DNA of 64,000 bases from Haliea sp963974125 (lineage in GTDB: Bacteria > Pseudomonadota > Gammaproteobacteria > Pseudomonadales > Halieaceae), in assembly GCA_963974125.1 (NCBI GenBank), contig CAXBCH010000011.1:1-64000 (forward strand), given 5' to 3'. Under the pieces are notes generated by a model, which ran no database searches, was not told the origin of the DNA, and saw only the letters and a program-made list of their open reading frames with translations. Position 1 is the stretch's first letter; every line of letters begins with the position of its first letter. The translations under genes were made by a program, and so were the position numbers. Positions 8,081-17,165 of this stretch are shown here, in pieces.

Positions 8081-11000
8081 TCATCTGCGTCCATCCATTG
8101 AGGTGGTGGCGTGTATCTGCACTGCGTTCTCCGGATCGTGGAAGCGCTGCAACAGCTCCGCACGCTGCTCCCCGTAACGAACCACCGACTCGGCCTTGAC
8201 CGGGCCGTAGCCGCGGACCTCCTCGGGCAGCCGCGCCAGCTCCAGGGCAATAGCGAAATTGGCGGAGTCCAGTCCCGCCAGCAACTCGTCGACCAGCGCC
8301 CGGTAATCCGCGATCAGGGCCCGCTCCTGGCGCCGGTCCGGATGGTAGCCGAAGGGGTCCGCCCAGGTACCGCGCAAGCCGCGGAAGCGGGCCAGCAGGG
8401 CGAACGCCCGCAGCATCCAGGGCCCGAAGGTGCGCTTGCGCGGCCGCCCCTGCTCGTCCAGGCCGCGGCTGAAGATGGGCGGCGCGAGATGGAACTGCAG
8501 ACTGTAGTCGCCCTCGAAGGTCGCCTCCAGCTGCTTGCGGAATTCGCCACTGGTATACAGCCGGGCCACTTCGTACTCGTCCTTGTAGGCCATCAGCTTG
8601 TACAGGTTGCGCGCCACGGCCTCGGCCAGGGCGGTACTGCCCGGCTTCACCGCCTGCTCCCCGGCCTTCACCGCAGCGACAAAGTCGCGATAGTCCCGGG
8701 CCAGGGACTCACCCTGGTACTGTACCAGCAGCCCCGCGCGATGCTCGACAATCTCTTGCAGGCTCGGCGGCAAGTTCAGCACCTGCACCAGCCCCGCGAC
8801 CTGGCCCACGTAGTCGGCGTCCACCGCCGCCACCCTGCCCCAGGCGAAGGCCTGCAGGTTCTCCGCCACGTTGACGCCGTTGAGGTTCAGCGCCTGTTCC
8901 AGGGCCGCCAGCGACACTGGCACCAGGCCCTGCTGCCAGGCGTGGCCCAGCAGGAACACGTTGGCGTAGACCGTGTTGCCGAGAATCCGCTCCATCAGTT
9001 CGTTGGCGGGCACCGTGTGCAGCCGGTCCGCGCCCACCGCGGCGGTGATGGCGGCCTCGCGCTCGCGCATGCGGATGTCGGCATTGCGGTTGCGCACGAA
9101 CTGGCCGCTGGGAACCTCGCTGTGATTGACCAGCACCCGGGTCCGGTCCCGGGCCAGCACCCGCACCGTGCGCGGATCGGTGCCGACCACGATGTCGCAG
9201 GCGACCACGGCGTCGGCACAGCCGTCCGCGATCCGCACCTGGTTGAGCGTGGCGGGGCTGCTGCCGATGCGGATGTGGCTGATTACCGCACCCCCCTTCT
9301 GGGCAAAGCCGGTAAAATCCAGCACGCTGGCGCCCTTGCCCTCCAGATGCGCGGCCATCGTGATCAATGCGCCCACGGTGACTACGCCGGTGCCGCCAAT
9401 GCCTGCCACCAACAGGTTGAAGTTGTCGGCCAGGTCGACCTCCGGCGGCATCGGCAGTGTCGCCACGCGGCTCTGGAGTTCATCGCCGGCAGGGTCCGCC
9501 TGGGAGCGCCGCAAGCGACCGCCGAGCACCGAGACAAAGCTGGGGCAGAAGCCCTTGACGCAGGAATAGTCCTTGTTGCACGAGGACTGGTCGATCTTGC
9601 GCTTGCGCCCCAGTTCCGTATCCACGGGGTAGATAGAGAGACAGTTGGATTGCACTGAGCAGTCGCCACAGCCCTCGCACACGGCCTGGTTGATGAACAT
9701 GCGCCGGTCCGGGTCGGGGTAGGCACCCTTCTTGCGTAGGCGCCGCTTCTCCGCCGCGCAGGTCTGGTCGTAGATCAGCACGGTGACCCCGGGGGTATCG
9801 CGCAACTCCCGCTGCACCGTATCCAGCTCGTCCCGGTGGTGAAAGCTCGTTGCGGCGGGAAACAGGGACTTGTCGGTGTATTTCTCCGGTTCGTCACTCA
9901 GGACGGCGATGCGCTGTATTCCCTCGGAACGAACCTGATTGGCAATCGCCGGCACGGTGATAACCCCGTCCACCGGCTGGCCGCCGGTCATGGCCACGGC
10001 GTCGTTGAACAGGATCTTGTAGGTGATGTTGGTACCCGCCGCTACCGCCTGGCGGATTGCCATGTAGCCGGAGTGAAAATAGGTGCCCTCTCCCAGGTTC
10101 TGGAACACGTGGCCATTGCCGGTAAAGCGTGACTTGCCGACCCAGTTCACCCCCTCGCCGCCCATCTGGATCAGGGACTCGGTATTGCGGTCCATCCAGG
10201 AGGCCATGAAGTGACAGCCGATGCCGGCCAGGGCCTTGCTGCCCTCGGGCACCCGGGTGGAGGTATTGTGGGGGCAGCCGGCACAGAAATACGGGGTGCG
10301 CTTGACGTCGGTGGGCACGCTGACCGCCACCTGCCGCGCCCGCAGGGCCGCGAGTTGCTCGTCGAAGCGCACCTCCGGGTACTCGTGGGTGATGCGGGCG
10401 GCGACAATGGGCGCCAGCAGTGCCGGGCTCAGCTCCCCGGTCCAGGGTACCAGCGGCCGCCCCTCCTCGTCGTACTTGCCGACCATGCGGCTGGGCTTGT
10501 CGCTCTGGTAGTCGTACAGGGCTTCCTTGAGTTCGCTTTCGATGATGCCGCGCTTTTCCTCGACCACCAGCACCTCGTCCTTGCCACGCAGGAAGGCACG
10601 CGCGCCCCGGGTTTCCAGCGGCCAGACCATGCCCACCTTGTAGATGTCGATGCCCAGCTCGCGGGCGCGGCGCTCGTCGATGCCGAGCAGCCGCAGCGCC
10701 TCCATCAGGTCCAGGTGCCCCTTGCCGGTGGTGATGATGCCGAAGCGGGCGTCGGGGATATTGTAGATCGCGCGGTCGATCGGGTTGGCGCGGGCGAAGG
10801 CGCGCACCGCCTCCAGCTTGGCCACCAGCCGCGCTTCCACCTGGGGCCCGGGCAGGTCCGGCCAGCGGTAGTGGAGGCCGTAGTCCGGCGCCTGGTAATC
10901 CTCCGGGGTGTTGAATTCGCGGCTGTAGTCCAGCGCCACCGAGGCTGCGCTTTCCACGGTTTCGGAAATGGCCTTGAAACCGACCCAGGTACCCGAATAG

Positions 11001-11593
11001 CGGGACAGGGCGAAGCCGTACAGACCGTATTCGATGTACTCCGCCACCGAGGCCGGGTTCAGAGTCGGCATGAAGTAGGCCATGAAGGCGACGTCCGACT
11101 GGTGGGACATGCTGGAGGAGACACAGCCGTGATCGTCGCCGGCAATCACCAGCACCCCGCCGTGGGGCGAACTGCCGTAGGCATTGCCGTGCTTGAGCGC
11201 GTCGCCGGAGCGGTCCACCCCCGGGCCCTTGCCGTACCAGATCGAGAATACGCCATCGACCTCGCGGTTGGCGTCGGTTTCCACCTGCTGGGTGCCGAGG
11301 ATGGCGGTCGCCGCCAGGTCCTCGTTGATGGCCGGCAGGAACTGGATATCGTAGTCGCGCAGGAAGCGCTCCGCCCGCCACAGTTCCTGGTCGTAGGCAC
11401 CCAGCGGCGAGCCGCGATAACCGGAAATGAAGCCCGCGGTATTGAGCCCCCGGCGCCGGTCCAGTGCCCGCTGCAGCATGGGCAGCCTGACCAGGGCCTG
11501 GGTACCGGTGAGGAAGACCCGCCCGGTCTCGCGCCGGTAGCGGTCCTGCAGGTCATAGGTATCCAGGGGCGGTATTGCAGCGGGCTGGTTCAT
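8081..11593 (-). CDS. indolepyruvate ferredoxin oxidoreductase family protein (fused subunits)
   Basis: A 1170-residue fused 2-oxoacid:ferredoxin oxidoreductase. The N-terminal thiamine-diphosphate half is followed by a FCAGCPHNT block near residue 445. Cysteine clusters for iron-sulfur centres lie near 638-651 (CEGCGDC and downstream Cys). A C-terminal gamma-type domain begins with GIGGTGVV near 730, and a DUF6537-like tail follows. This large single-chain form in proteobacteria decarboxylates aryl or branched 2-oxoacids to acyl-CoA, with ferredoxin or another acceptor. The gene is divergent from an Lrp-type regulator 150 bp away, a usual arrangement for amino-acid catabolism. It is convergent with the amine block, and base composition changes around 8013-8080. 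Confidence 0.9.
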   Translation of the reverse strand: MNQPAAIPPLDTYDLQDRYRRETGRVFLTGTQALVRLPMLQRALDRRRGLNTAGFISGYRGSPLGAYDQELWRAERFLRDYDIQFLPAINEDLAATAILGTQQVETDANREVDGVFSIWYGKGPGVDRSGDALKHGNAYGSSPHGGVLVIAGDDHGCVSSSMSHQSDVAFMAYFMPTLNPASVAEYIEYGLYGFALSRYSGTWVGFKAISETVESAASVALDYSREFNTPEDYQAPDYGLHYRWPDLPGPQVEARLVAKLEAVRAFARANPIDRAIYNIPDARFGIITTGKGHLDLMEALRLLGIDERRARELGIDIYKVGMVWPLETRGARAFLRGKDEVLVVEEKRGIIESELKEALYDYQSDKPSRMVGKYDEEGRPLVPWTGELSPALLAPIVAARITHEYPEVRFDEQLAALRARQVAVSVPTDVKRTPYFCAGCPHNTSTRVPEGSKALAGIGCHFMASWMDRNTESLIQMGGEGVNWVGKSRFTGNGHVFQNLGEGTYFHSGYMAIRQAVAAGTNITYKILFNDAVAMTGGQPVDGVITVPAIANQVRSEGIQRIAVLSDEPEKYTDKSLFPAATSFHHRDELDTVQRELRDTPGVTVLIYDQTCAAEKRRLRKKGAYPDPDRRMFINQAVCEGCGDCSVQSNCLSIYPVDTELGRKRKIDQSSCNKDYSCVKGFCPSFVSVLGGRLRRSQADPAGDELQSRVATLPMPPEVDLADNFNLLVAGIGGTGVVTVGALITMAAHLEGKGASVLDFTGFAQKGGAVISHIRIGSSPATLNQVRIADGCADAVVACDIVVGTDPRTVRVLARDRTRVLVNHSEVPSGQFVRNRNADIRMREREAAITAAVGADRLHTVPANELMERILGNTVYANVFLLGHAWQQGLVPVSLAALEQALNLNGVNVAENLQAFAWGRVAAVDADYVGQVAGLVQVLNLPPSLQEIVEHRAGLLVQYQGESLARDYRDFVAAVKAGEQAVKPGSTALAEAVARNLYKLMAYKDEYEVARLYTSGEFRKQLEATFEGDYSLQFHLAPPIFSRGLDEQGRPRKRTFGPWMLRAFALLARFRGLRGTWADPFGYHPDRRQERALIADYRALVDELLAGLDSANFAIALELARLPEEVRGYGPVKAESVVRYGEQRAELLQRFHDPENAVQIHATTSMDGRR

Positions 11594-11743
11594 GGGGCAA
11601 ATCCAGTGGGTTCCAATGTTCTAACTGTAGCCCTTCGCGCCAGAAATGTGCTTCCTTTTCCTTTGAACAAAAGTTGATTTAGTGGATAATTCTTTCGCTA
11701 TTTATGTAATTACGGAATTTTATTTCACTGGCAGGGAAAAATC
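11594..11743. promoter_or_regulatory. divergent regulatory region, oxidoreductase/Lrp
   Basis: The spacer is AT-rich in its right half. On the plus strand TTGATT (11674-11679) precedes TATTTA (11699-11704) at a long 19-bp spacing. Several A/T-rich half-sites around 11680-11725 would suit Lrp-family binding, but no single operator is clear. Autoregulation with control of the oxidoreductase is inferred from the arrangement. Confidence 0.35.
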
Positions 11744-12211
11744 GTGGACCGCATTGATATCCGCATACTGCAGGCCCTACAGCGCGACGGCCGCATCAGC
11801 AACCAGCAGCTGGCCACCGAGGCGGGCATTTCCCCGGCCGCCTGCTGGCGGCGCATGAAGGCACTGGAGGACGGTGGCGTGATCGAGCGCTACACGGCGC
11901 TGCTGAACCGGGACAAGGTCAATCTCAAGCTCTGCGCCTTTATCCACATCACCCTGGCGCGACACGTGCGGGAAAGTACCGCGGAATTCGAGGCCGCGGT
12001 CCGCCAACGACCGGAAGTGATGGAGTGCTTTGTGACCACTGGCGAAGCAGACTTCATCCTCCGGGTGGTCACGGAGAACATCGCCACGTTCGACGCCTTC
12101 CTGGAAGGTTTTCTGTTCAGTATTCCCTGGATCTCCCAGATCAAGTCCAATATTGCGCTGCGGGAGATCAAGCTGGAGACGGCCCTGCCCCTGGGCGCGG
12201 GGCCGTCCTGA
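11744..12211 (+). CDS. Lrp/AsnC family transcriptional regulator
   Basis: A 155-residue regulator with an N-terminal winged helix-turn-helix (DRIDIRILQALQRDGRISN start, recognition helix around SPAACWRRMKAL) and a C-terminal RAM ligand-binding domain. The start is GTG 11744, 8 bp behind AGGG. Family members sense amino acids or their keto acids and often control the divergent gene, here the indolepyruvate-type oxidoreductase. It ends 15 bp before the convergent DUF1214 gene. Confidence 0.92.
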   Translation: MDRIDIRILQALQRDGRISNQQLATEAGISPAACWRRMKALEDGGVIERYTALLNRDKVNLKLCAFIHITLARHVRESTAEFEAAVRQRPEVMECFVTTGEADFILRVVTENIATFDAFLEGFLFSIPWISQIKSNIALREIKLETALPLGAGPS

Positions 12212-12226
12212 GCGGGCCCTCCCCGC

Positions 12227-13339
12227 TCAGCCCCGGTCCAGTTCGCTGAACTTCACAACCCGGGCCTGCACCGGCGGATGCTCGCTGGCGCCGATCCAGC
12301 GCCAGCACAGGGTGCCGCGATGGTGGCCCGCGGTTTCCACCCAGTTGGCCTGGGGCGGCTTCTGGTGGGCAACCACGATGACCACGCTGCCGTCTGCCTC
12401 GTAGCGGGCGGTGTGCTTGTTGAAATGGATCTGGTGGTAGCGGTAATCCAGGGATTCCATCCACCAGTTCTGCAGCACGAAATTCCAGGTCTGGCACTCC
12501 GGTATTTCCGGGGCATGGATCAGCAGCGCCTCGTCCTCCGCCAGCTCCCAGCTGCTGTGGAAATAGTAGATATTCGGGTCGCCGCCGATCGCCTGGCAAT
12601 AGGCCTGGTCCGCGGGCGCAACCTGGTTCACGGTGGGCAGGAAGCTCTCGGCCCAGCCCTCGAACAGGCCGGTGGTGTTGCGGATAAACTGCACCGCACC
12701 CTGCAGGGCCCGGTCCAGCTTTTCCGGGCTCAACGGTGCCGGCCTGTCCTGCTCGGCGCCGATACGCTCAATGCGGATTTCCGCCTTTTCTTCCCGGCGC
12801 CGGTCCTGGAAGGTCTGGCGCACGTTGAGGGCATTGGTCTCCGGGCCCATGGGCAGCCAGTTGCCGGGCTGGCGTTTCTGGCTGACGATGATTTCCAGCG
12901 TGCCATCGGGGTTGAGCTCGATATCACGGGAGTCCAGCCAGCCGTCGGTCTTCATGCCGCCGCCGCTGCTGTAGCGGTTGATCACGGTGCCGAAACCCAG
13001 ATAGTCGACCGTACCGCGGGTACCGGTAATGCGGTAGTCGTGGTTGGGGTCGATACTCGCGGTCTGGTAGTGGTTGTCCGGATTGTCCGCCCCCAGCTTG
13101 ATGGTCTCGTGGGCCGGGCAGCGCAGCTCGGGGAACAGCGGGTCCCCCGCTTCCAGGAAACTCTCCAGGCCTGCGCGCAGCATGCGGCTCAGGTAGCGAT
13201 AGCCCTCGGCGCGATTGAAGGCGTCCTGCGGCGCCAGCTCCGCTTCCACCAGTTGCCCGGCCTCTTTCAGGGCATCGCAAAAGTCGCTCCAGCTACTGCC
13301 GTCCAGGACGCGCTGCTCCGCGGTTTTGGGCTCACTCAT
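12227..13339 (-). CDS. DUF1214 domain-containing protein
   Basis: A 370-residue soluble protein with no signal peptide. The C-terminal third has the DUF1214 pattern (a PECQTWNFVLQNWW stretch near residues 280-295 and a GTLCWRW block near the end), in a family related to DUF1254/DUF1214 proteins of unknown biochemistry. Its ATG overlaps the upstream sulfotransferase stop by 4 bp, so translation is coupled. This pair recurs, from memory, near lipid or steroid catabolic genes of marine proteobacteria and sphingomonads. No function can be assigned from sequence. Confidence 0.8.
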   Translation of the reverse strand: MSEPKTAEQRVLDGSSWSDFCDALKEAGQLVEAELAPQDAFNRAEGYRYLSRMLRAGLESFLEAGDPLFPELRCPAHETIKLGADNPDNHYQTASIDPNHDYRITGTRGTVDYLGFGTVINRYSSGGGMKTDGWLDSRDIELNPDGTLEIIVSQKRQPGNWLPMGPETNALNVRQTFQDRRREEKAEIRIERIGAEQDRPAPLSPEKLDRALQGAVQFIRNTTGLFEGWAESFLPTVNQVAPADQAYCQAIGGDPNIYYFHSSWELAEDEALLIHAPEIPECQTWNFVLQNWWMESLDYRYHQIHFNKHTARYEADGSVVIVVAHQKPPQANWVETAGHHRGTLCWRWIGASEHPPVQARVVKFSELDRG

Positions 13340-14505
13340 GCTGCTCTCTCCTCATCCATGTTCAGGCCGTAGCGACGGGTGTAGTCCCCGAACAGGGCCT
13401 CCACCTCGCCGCGATCAATACTGTAATCTTCCAGACGGTAGCGGTGTTCGCCATGCCGGCCGCGAGGGTGGGCGTCCAGCCAGCGCTGCATGCGTTCGCG
13501 TACAGAGGTGTCCAGAGGCATGCCTCGCAGCGCGTAGAGCTGCTCCAGCACCGTCCAGGGATCGCGCAGGAAGTCATCGTGGTGCAGGTCAATGAACTGG
13601 CCCGGATGCGCGGGTTCCAGCGCCGCCCGGTCGGCCTCGAAGGTACGGGTGTAGGCGGTGAGCATGTTCATCCAGTCGCGTCCGATCTCTGCCCGGTCGA
13701 CCACATCGCTGCCGCTGCGCCGCAGGAGTTCACTGAAACTGCAGCCGGAGGCGACAAACGCCATCGGTGCACGATGGGTCTGGAGGATAATGGCATCCGG
13801 GTAGACCCGCAGGATTTCCCGCAGACCCAGCTGGTGAAATGGCGCTTTCAACACCCAGCTGCCGGGATGGCGCGACTGCAGCAACTGAAGCTGGCGCCGG
13901 TGGTAATCGTAGCTGTCCGAGCGACACAGGTTGTCGTAGAGCCAGTTGGCGTAGCTGGGGATGTGGAACAGGGCCGGGTACTCCACCGACATGAAGTTGC
14001 GGTTGAGCAGCATGTAGCACTCATCCGGTTCCTCGGCGTCGATCAGGTGGGTGCGCTTGAACCCGGGCAGGAAGGTCTCGGTCAGGGCCACACTCTCGGC
14101 CTGCGCGGCAATGCGCGGGTCCGTGGTGTAGGTGGCGGTTTCCGGCGGCGGCACCGGGTTCTGGGCTTCCCACAGCCTCAGGGTGCGATTGCGCGGATCC
14201 TGGTTCAGCAGATGATGCAGGGCGGTGGTGCCGGTGCGCGGCAGGCCGATGATAAATACCGGCTGCTGCACGGGCTCGTCGGCGACCTCCGGGTGCGCTG
14301 CCAGATAATCCTGGATTTGCAGGCGCTTGCCGAGGCCCGCCAGGATGGTCATCTCCGCCCGCATCTGGCCAAACTCGTTGAGCCGCGCCTCGGTCAGCAG
14401 CGCGTCCAGCAGCCGCTCCAGCGCCTCGTAGAAGGCGGGATCGCCAAAATCTTCCAGCCCGGTATCCAGCATGGCCTGCTGGCGCAGTGATTCAATTTCA
14501 AGCAC
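13336..14505 (-). CDS. sulfotransferase family protein
   Basis: A 389-residue member of the sulfotransferase P-loop family. The 5'-phosphosulfate loop GLPRTGTT is at residues 87-94, followed by a long helical region and the 3'-phosphate-binding region around the TQRAP-like HRAPMAFVASGCS segment near 240. Such proteins use PAPS to sulfate a small hydroxylated acceptor, although many bacterial members are uncharacterised. It is the first gene of a two-gene unit with the DUF1214 protein, with a 4-bp ATGA overlap. The acceptor is unknown. Confidence 0.86.
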   Translation of the reverse strand: MLEIESLRQQAMLDTGLEDFGDPAFYEALERLLDALLTEARLNEFGQMRAEMTILAGLGKRLQIQDYLAAHPEVADEPVQQPVFIIGLPRTGTTALHHLLNQDPRNRTLRLWEAQNPVPPPETATYTTDPRIAAQAESVALTETFLPGFKRTHLIDAEEPDECYMLLNRNFMSVEYPALFHIPSYANWLYDNLCRSDSYDYHRRQLQLLQSRHPGSWVLKAPFHQLGLREILRVYPDAIILQTHRAPMAFVASGCSFSELLRRSGSDVVDRAEIGRDWMNMLTAYTRTFEADRAALEPAHPGQFIDLHHDDFLRDPWTVLEQLYALRGMPLDTSVRERMQRWLDAHPRGRHGEHRYRLEDYSIDRGEVEALFGDYTRRYGLNMDEERAA

Positions 14506-14705
14506 GGGTCACCCTTCCTGTCATTATTATTGTGCTGACCGGCCCTGCGAGCCCTGTCAGCTGGTCACTGTACAGACCCGGGATGATGCTGGCATCTCCC
14601 GTTCCTGCGCGCATTCGTTCTGGTATAACAAACGAGACCGCGCCTCGCGTTGCTCCCCGATACCCGCAACTGCTAACCTTGCGGGTTTACACAAGGACTG
14701 ACGTC

Positions 14706-15464
14706 ATGCGGCTTCCCGTTTCCACCTGGCCGGACATTGATGCCCGGCTGAAGCAATCGACGACCATCGTGATTCCCATCGGCTCAATGGAGCAGCATGG
14801 GCCCAATGGCTTCCTGGGCACGGACGCACTGTGTCCCGAGATCATAGCAAACCATGCCGAAAGCCTTGCTCCCGATGACTTGCTCATCGGTCCGACTTTC
14901 AGCGTTGGCTGCGCCCAGCATCACCTCGATTTTCCCGGCACCATCACGCTGCGACCCTCGACCATGATCGCAGCCATGGTTGACTGGACCGACAGCCTGC
15001 TGCGCCACGGCTTCGATCGAATCTACTGGTTCAACGGCCACGGCGGCAACATCGCCACCATCGAAGCAGCTTTCTCCGAAATCCATGCCCGCCGCAGTTT
15101 CGACCCGCGGGGTGCCGACACGCGGCCCGACCTGTGGCTGCAACGCCGGGACTGGTGGGACTTCGCGGAGGTCATGTCTCTCTGCAAACAGATCTACCCG
15201 CAGGGCCACGGCAGCCATGCCACCGCCTCGGAGGTTGCCGTGACCTACTGGGCGTACCCGGAACGGGAGCGCCAGCATACCGCCATGAGCCCGAAGATTG
15301 CTCCGAACGGCGCCATCAGCGACGCCGTGCGCTATCGGCGCGACTTCCCGGATGGCCGCATCGGCTCCGACCCGACCCAGGCCAATGCCGCGGACGGCGG
15401 CCGCATTGTCGCCGCCGCGGCACAGTGCCTGATCGAAGATGTGGCCCGGTTCGGGCGTCACTGA
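14706..15464 (+). CDS. creatininase family amidohydrolase
   Basis: A 252-residue protein with creatininase metal-site motifs: EQHGPNG with a following GTDAL near residues 28-40, FNGHGGN near 110, and HATASE near 175. Members hydrolyse cyclic amides such as creatinine or process formamide groups (MftE, FAPy deformylase). The ATG at 14706 is chosen because AAGGA precedes it; the same frame opens further upstream but without family resemblance. The 3' end overlaps the convergent serine hydrolase by 7 bp. Substrate unknown. Confidence 0.87.
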   Translation: MRLPVSTWPDIDARLKQSTTIVIPIGSMEQHGPNGFLGTDALCPEIIANHAESLAPDDLLIGPTFSVGCAQHHLDFPGTITLRPSTMIAAMVDWTDSLLRHGFDRIYWFNGHGGNIATIEAAFSEIHARRSFDPRGADTRPDLWLQRRDWWDFAEVMSLCKQIYPQGHGSHATASEVAVTYWAYPERERQHTAMSPKIAPNGAISDAVRYRRDFPDGRIGSDPTQANAADGGRIVAAAAQCLIEDVARFGRH

Positions 15465-16765
15465 GCGTTATCCAGATCCAGCAGGTGCAGCGCAATCTGG
15501 TGCCAGATCAGCGGGCCGTGGACCTCGTTGGACTCGCCCTCGGCATCCGGGTGGGCTGACTGCTTGACGATCACCATGTCGGCGACGCTGTCGAGATAGA
15601 TGAACTGTCCGTGCACGCCAATGGCGGACACGGCCCGGTGGGTATTGTTGAAACTCCACCACTGATCGTGATACCCGAACGCGATCTTTTCATACCAGTC
15701 ATCCTGATACAGGGTATTGAAAACGGCGCGGTTGCGCGGCGTGAGGATGCGCTTCGCCACCCGGGGAGGCAGCACCTGGCGCTGGTTGTAGTACCCGTCC
15801 TGCAGGATCATCTGGCCAAACCGCGCCGCGTCCCGGGCAGTGACATTGAGCCCGCCGCCGGCCATCGGGATACCACCGCGGTCCAGCCACAGATAACCGC
15901 TGCGCTCCGCGCCCAGGGGCTGCCAGATGTGCTCGGCAATCAGCTCCTGCAACGGCTGTCCGGTCACCCGGCCCAGGAGCCAGGCGAGCACATCGGTATT
16001 GGGGGTGACGTAGTGAAACGCTTCCCCGTGCTCCGCGTCCCGGGACTTCAGCGTCGGCAAATAGTCATACATCGACGCCGGCCCGGTGTAGGCAGCGGTG
16101 GGATCGTAGCCGATCCAGGCAATCTGCCCGTACTGCCAGATATCGGCCTGGGGGTCCTCGTAATCCTCACTGAAACTGACGCTGGTGACCATGTCCAGCA
16201 CCTGCTGCACAGTGGCACTGCCAAAGGCGCTGTTCGCCAGTTCCGGGAGATAGTTCGCAACCGCTTGTTCCAGATCGATCCTGCCTTCCTCCGCAAGCAG
16301 CAACACCAGCGTGCCGACAAAGGACTTGGTGACAGAGAACATCTGGTGGGGCTGGTGGGGCTGCATGCCGTGCAGATAGCGCTCGTACACGATACGGCCG
16401 CGGTGCAGCACCAGGAAGCTGTCGGTGCGGGACTCCTCCATCCAGGTCGCCAGGTCGAGGGTCTGGCCGCCGCCGACCTCGAACACCAGCTTGTCCAGAT
16501 CCACCGGCTGACGCTGCAGCGACGAGACTGGCCCCGGCCCGGCGTAGATCTCCGCGGTCGGCGCCAGCTGCCGCAGGTGCCGGAACCCCCAGCGACTGTA
16601 GGGCTCCTGCATGAAATTCTGCAGGTTAACCCGCCTGTCGGGAGGCACCGGTGCGCCCCGCATGAGCTCATCCACCGCGGGCGGCTGCTGCGCGGCGGCC
16701 GCGCCAGCGGTGACCAGGATTGCGACCATGCTGCAGCGAAGCAGGGCCAGCAAAAGTGTTTTCAT
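15458..16765 (-). CDS. serine hydrolase, beta-lactamase class C family
   Basis: A 435-residue exported protein with a signal peptide cleaved near AAAA-QQ (residues 20-26). The SxxK nucleophile motif SVTK is at 144-147; a Tyr/Asn motif (YVTPN) lies in the middle, and an HGQ motif that replaces the KTG triad is near the C-terminus. These features define the AmpC/EstB/6-aminohexanoate-dimer-hydrolase family of periplasmic esterases and amidases. The start at 16765 has a strong AGGAG site; the frame extends 38 codons further without support. It is divergent from the borosin precursor gene across a 164-bp spacer. Confidence 0.88.
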   Translation of the reverse strand: MKTLLLALLRCSMVAILVTAGAAAAQQPPAVDELMRGAPVPPDRRVNLQNFMQEPYSRWGFRHLRQLAPTAEIYAGPGPVSSLQRQPVDLDKLVFEVGGGQTLDLATWMEESRTDSFLVLHRGRIVYERYLHGMQPHQPHQMFSVTKSFVGTLVLLLAEEGRIDLEQAVANYLPELANSAFGSATVQQVLDMVTSVSFSEDYEDPQADIWQYGQIAWIGYDPTAAYTGPASMYDYLPTLKSRDAEHGEAFHYVTPNTDVLAWLLGRVTGQPLQELIAEHIWQPLGAERSGYLWLDRGGIPMAGGGLNVTARDAARFGQMILQDGYYNQRQVLPPRVAKRILTPRNRAVFNTLYQDDWYEKIAFGYHDQWWSFNNTHRAVSAIGVHGQFIYLDSVADMVIVKQSAHPDAEGESNEVHGPLIWHQIALHLLDLDNAQ

Positions 16766-16850
16766 CCCGTTGTCTCCTTCCCGATTCAATCGGTGATCAG
16801 TGCGGCGCAACAAGAAAGGCCGGCGCCCCGGTCTGGACAGCAACCGGTGG

Positions 16851-16879
16851 TTGTCGGCCAGAGCAGAAATGGCTAGCAT
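16851..16879 (+). promoter_or_regulatory. candidate sigma-70 promoter for the borosin precursor
   Basis: TTGTCG (16851-16856) and TAGCAT (16874-16879) are spaced by 17 bp, each matching four of six consensus bases. A short direct repeat (ATGCAA twice, 16878-16889) follows. Transcription would start about 40 bp before the precursor ATG. Confidence 0.4.
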
Positions 16880-16929
16880 GCAAATGCAAATTGCTTTCCA
16901 GATAAACCAATAAGAAGGGGCGCACCACC

Positions 16930-17133
16930 ATGACGACTCTGGCGCAATTCATTGAGGATTTGGCCACAGACCCGGCTCTGCATCAAGCCTATGCCCGGGA
17001 TCCACAGCAAACGATGCGAGGCTATGGTCTGAGCGACAGTGAAATTGACGCCGTCAGCCGCGGTGACAAGGAAGCCATAGAGCAGTTAACGGGAAAAAAG
17101 ATCAAGCCGGTAACGTACTACCATCCGTTATAA
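16930..17133 (+). CDS. split borosin precursor peptide (LigA-like borosin-binding domain plus core)
   Basis: A 67-residue protein with a strong AGAAGGGG ribosome site. Residues 1-54 form a small helical domain of the LigA-like type (FIEDLATDP, YARDPQQTM, YGLSDSEIDAV, RGDKEAI). By memory it aligns along its length with SonA, the precursor of the split borosin of Shewanella oneidensis, including the DPxxxMRxxGL and GDxExLxxLxG positions. After Gly55 a 12-residue polar/aromatic tail (KKIKPVTYYHPL) is the presumed core to be backbone N-methylated. A matching methyltransferase is encoded 1.8 kb away on the other strand, and a diguanylate cyclase gene starts 32 bp downstream. A ring-cleavage dioxygenase role, the usual automatic label, is unlikely since no catalytic LigB partner is present. 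Confidence 0.85.
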   Translation: MTTLAQFIEDLATDPALHQAYARDPQQTMRGYGLSDSEIDAVSRGDKEAIEQLTGKKIKPVTYYHPL

Positions 17134-17165
17134 ATCAGCCAGGACCTGACAGGGCACCGGGACAA

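Noticed and set aside
16930..17133. Small protein as LigA subunit of an aromatic ring-opening dioxygenase
   Set aside because: No LigB catalytic subunit is nearby and the C-terminal tail plus a SonM-like methyltransferase fit a borosin precursor better.
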